A stretch of DNA of 33,448 bases from CAWBCI01 sp963787195 (lineage in GTDB: Bacteria; Bacteroidota; Bacteroidia; Bacteroidales; JAGOPY01), in the NCBI GenBank assembly GCA_963787195.1, contig CAWBCI010000028.1:1-33448 (forward strand). Direction: 5' to 3'. A program made the translations under genes and the position numbers. Below the pieces are notes generated by a model. That model was not told the origin of the DNA. It did no database searches and saw only the letters and a program-made list of their open reading frames with translations. Shown here in pieces: positions 32,610 through 33,448 of the stretch; position 1 is the first letter of the stretch, and every line of letters starts with the position of its first letter.

Positions 32610-33448
32610 ATGCCCGATAATCAACACACCATAAAAAAATCTGTGAGCCTCAAAGGAGTAGGACTTCATACAGGAAATGAGGTTCATCTTACTTTCCGGC
32701 CAGCTCCAATTAATTTTGGAAGAAGATTTATAAGGGTTGACCTCGAAGGAAAACCTGAAATTGAAGCCATCGTTGAAAATGTATATGTAACTGACCGAGG
32801 TACCAGCCTACAGAAAAACGGAGTCGATGTTAGGACCGTAGAACATTTACTGGCCGCTGCCGCCGGGCTGGAAATCGACAATCTGATTATAGAAGTCGAC
32901 AGTCCTGAAATGCCAATCATGGACGGAAGCTCCAGGTTTTTCATGGAAGCAATGCTGGAAGGTGGAATTACTGAGCAGCCTGCCATTCGGGAATATCTGG
33001 AACTACGTAGTCCCGTTTTCTTTGAAGATCCGGACAATAAGGTTGAAATGGTCGCGATGCCTTACCCTCGTTTTAAGGTCACTACCATGATCAATTTCGA
33101 ATCCAAAGTCCTTGGGACCCAGTATGCTGTCATGGAGAAAATGGAGGATTTCAGGGAAGAGATAGCAAACTGCCGTACCTTTGTCTTTCTTCATGAACTG
33201 GAATATCTTCTGCAAAATGATCTGATAAGAGGCGGAGACCTGAGCAATGCCATCGTCTTTGTTAACCGTGTCATTTCCCAGGAAGAACTTGACAGACTGG
33301 CCCTCCTGTTCAATAAACCCTCAGTCAGGGTTTTAAATGAAGGTATATTGAATAATCTTGAGTTGCATTTCGAAAATGAGCCGGCAAGACATAAATTGCT
33401 GGACATTATCGGTGACCTGTCGCTCATTGGAAAGCCTTTAAAAGCTCA
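32610..33448 (+). CDS. lpxC: UDP-3-O-acyl-N-acetylglucosamine deacetylase (N-terminal 279 residues; cut by window edge)
   Basis: This is the committed zinc deacetylase of lipid A synthesis. The visible 279 residues include SVSLKGVGLHTGNEV, VRTVEHLLAAAAGLEIDNL (catalytic Glu78 and zinc-ligand His79), EMPIMDGSSRFFMEA, CRTFVFLHELEYLLQNDLIRGG, and ARHKLLDIIGDLSLIG with the remaining zinc ligands His261 and Asp265. All three zinc ligands are therefore present. In Bacteroidota the protein is usually fused to FabZ (3-hydroxyacyl-ACP dehydratase), but that part would lie beyond the right edge and cannot be confirmed. It follows lpxD after 140 bases. The start at ATG 32610 (MPDNQHTIKK) matches the normal family N-terminus. 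Confidence 0.94.
   Translation, partial: MPDNQHTIKKSVSLKGVGLHTGNEVHLTFRPAPINFGRRFIRVDLEGKPEIEAIVENVYVTDRGTSLQKNGVDVRTVEHLLAAAAGLEIDNLIIEVDSPEMPIMDGSSRFFMEAMLEGGITEQPAIREYLELRSPVFFEDPDNKVEMVAMPYPRFKVTTMINFESKVLGTQYAVMEKMEDFREEIANCRTFVFLHELEYLLQNDLIRGGDLSNAIVFVNRVISQEELDRLALLFNKPSVRVLNEGILNNLELHFENEPARHKLLDIIGDLSLIGKPLKA

Noticed and set aside
1..33448. Defence system, prophage, integrative element, CRISPR array, or tRNA/rRNA genes
   Set aside because: No integrase, transposase, nuclease set, direct-repeat array or RNA-gene signature was seen on either strand. PorX contains a PglZ domain, but its receiver domain and motifs identify it as the T9SS regulator, not a BREX component.

Overview
The window reads as chromosomal DNA from a member of the Bacteroidota, probably class Bacteroidia. 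The support comes from several sources: secreted proteins with type IX secretion (T9SS) C-terminal domains of both type A and type B, a complete gene for the T9SS regulator PorX, the HD protein-lpxD-lpxC gene order, and many start sites preceded by the Bacteroidota -7 box TAnnTTTG rather than by a Shine-Dalgarno sequence. Order and genus cannot be fixed from the sequence alone. I saw no rRNA, tRNA, CRISPR array, prophage or insertion sequence.

Layout. 1-963 (minus): 5' part of tex, running off the left edge. 964-1399: a gene-free stretch of stacked hairpins, including one good terminator. 1400-9665 (minus): an exported-protein region with a type B T9SS cargo protein carrying a PKD domain, then a cluster of two large paralogous type A cargo proteins with a small secreted protein between them. 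9838-10374 (minus): an exported SRPBCC-fold protein, divergent from a COG2509 FAD-dependent dehydrogenase (10652-12184, plus). 12224-16567 (minus): a small lipoprotein, a DUF5995 protein, a membrane-anchored metallophosphoesterase and a sugar porter. The last two are each broken by a single extra base. 16736-19396 (plus): a class III nucleotide cyclase with a TolB-like domain and TPRs. 19397-19892: no intact gene, but a decayed T9SS sorting-domain remnant on the minus strand. 19893-24143 (plus): an AsmA-like protein and a LutA/YkgE-type CCG protein. 24159-29883 (minus): porX, tsaE, an alanine dehydrogenase/transhydrogenase-like gene, aroB and aroA. 30094-33448 (plus): an HD phosphohydrolase, lpxD and lpxC, the last cut by the right edge.

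How the genes fit together. The right-hand 10 kb is core metabolism: the shikimate pathway (aroB, aroA), tRNA t6A modification (tsaE) and lipid A synthesis (lpxD, lpxC). PorX ties this block to the left-hand third, which encodes three proteins that would leave the cell through T9SS. The middle is accessory and shows decay: two adjacent frameshifted genes and a sorting-domain relic.

I did not find a convincing new multi-gene system. The observations most worth checking are the frameshift inside the first metal-binding motif of the phosphoesterase, the second frameshift next door, the T9SS relic, a 52-of-53-nucleotide match between the two type A paralogs that suggests gene conversion, a palindrome holding both stop codons of a convergent gene pair, and an alanine-dehydrogenase homologue lacking the usual catalytic histidine.
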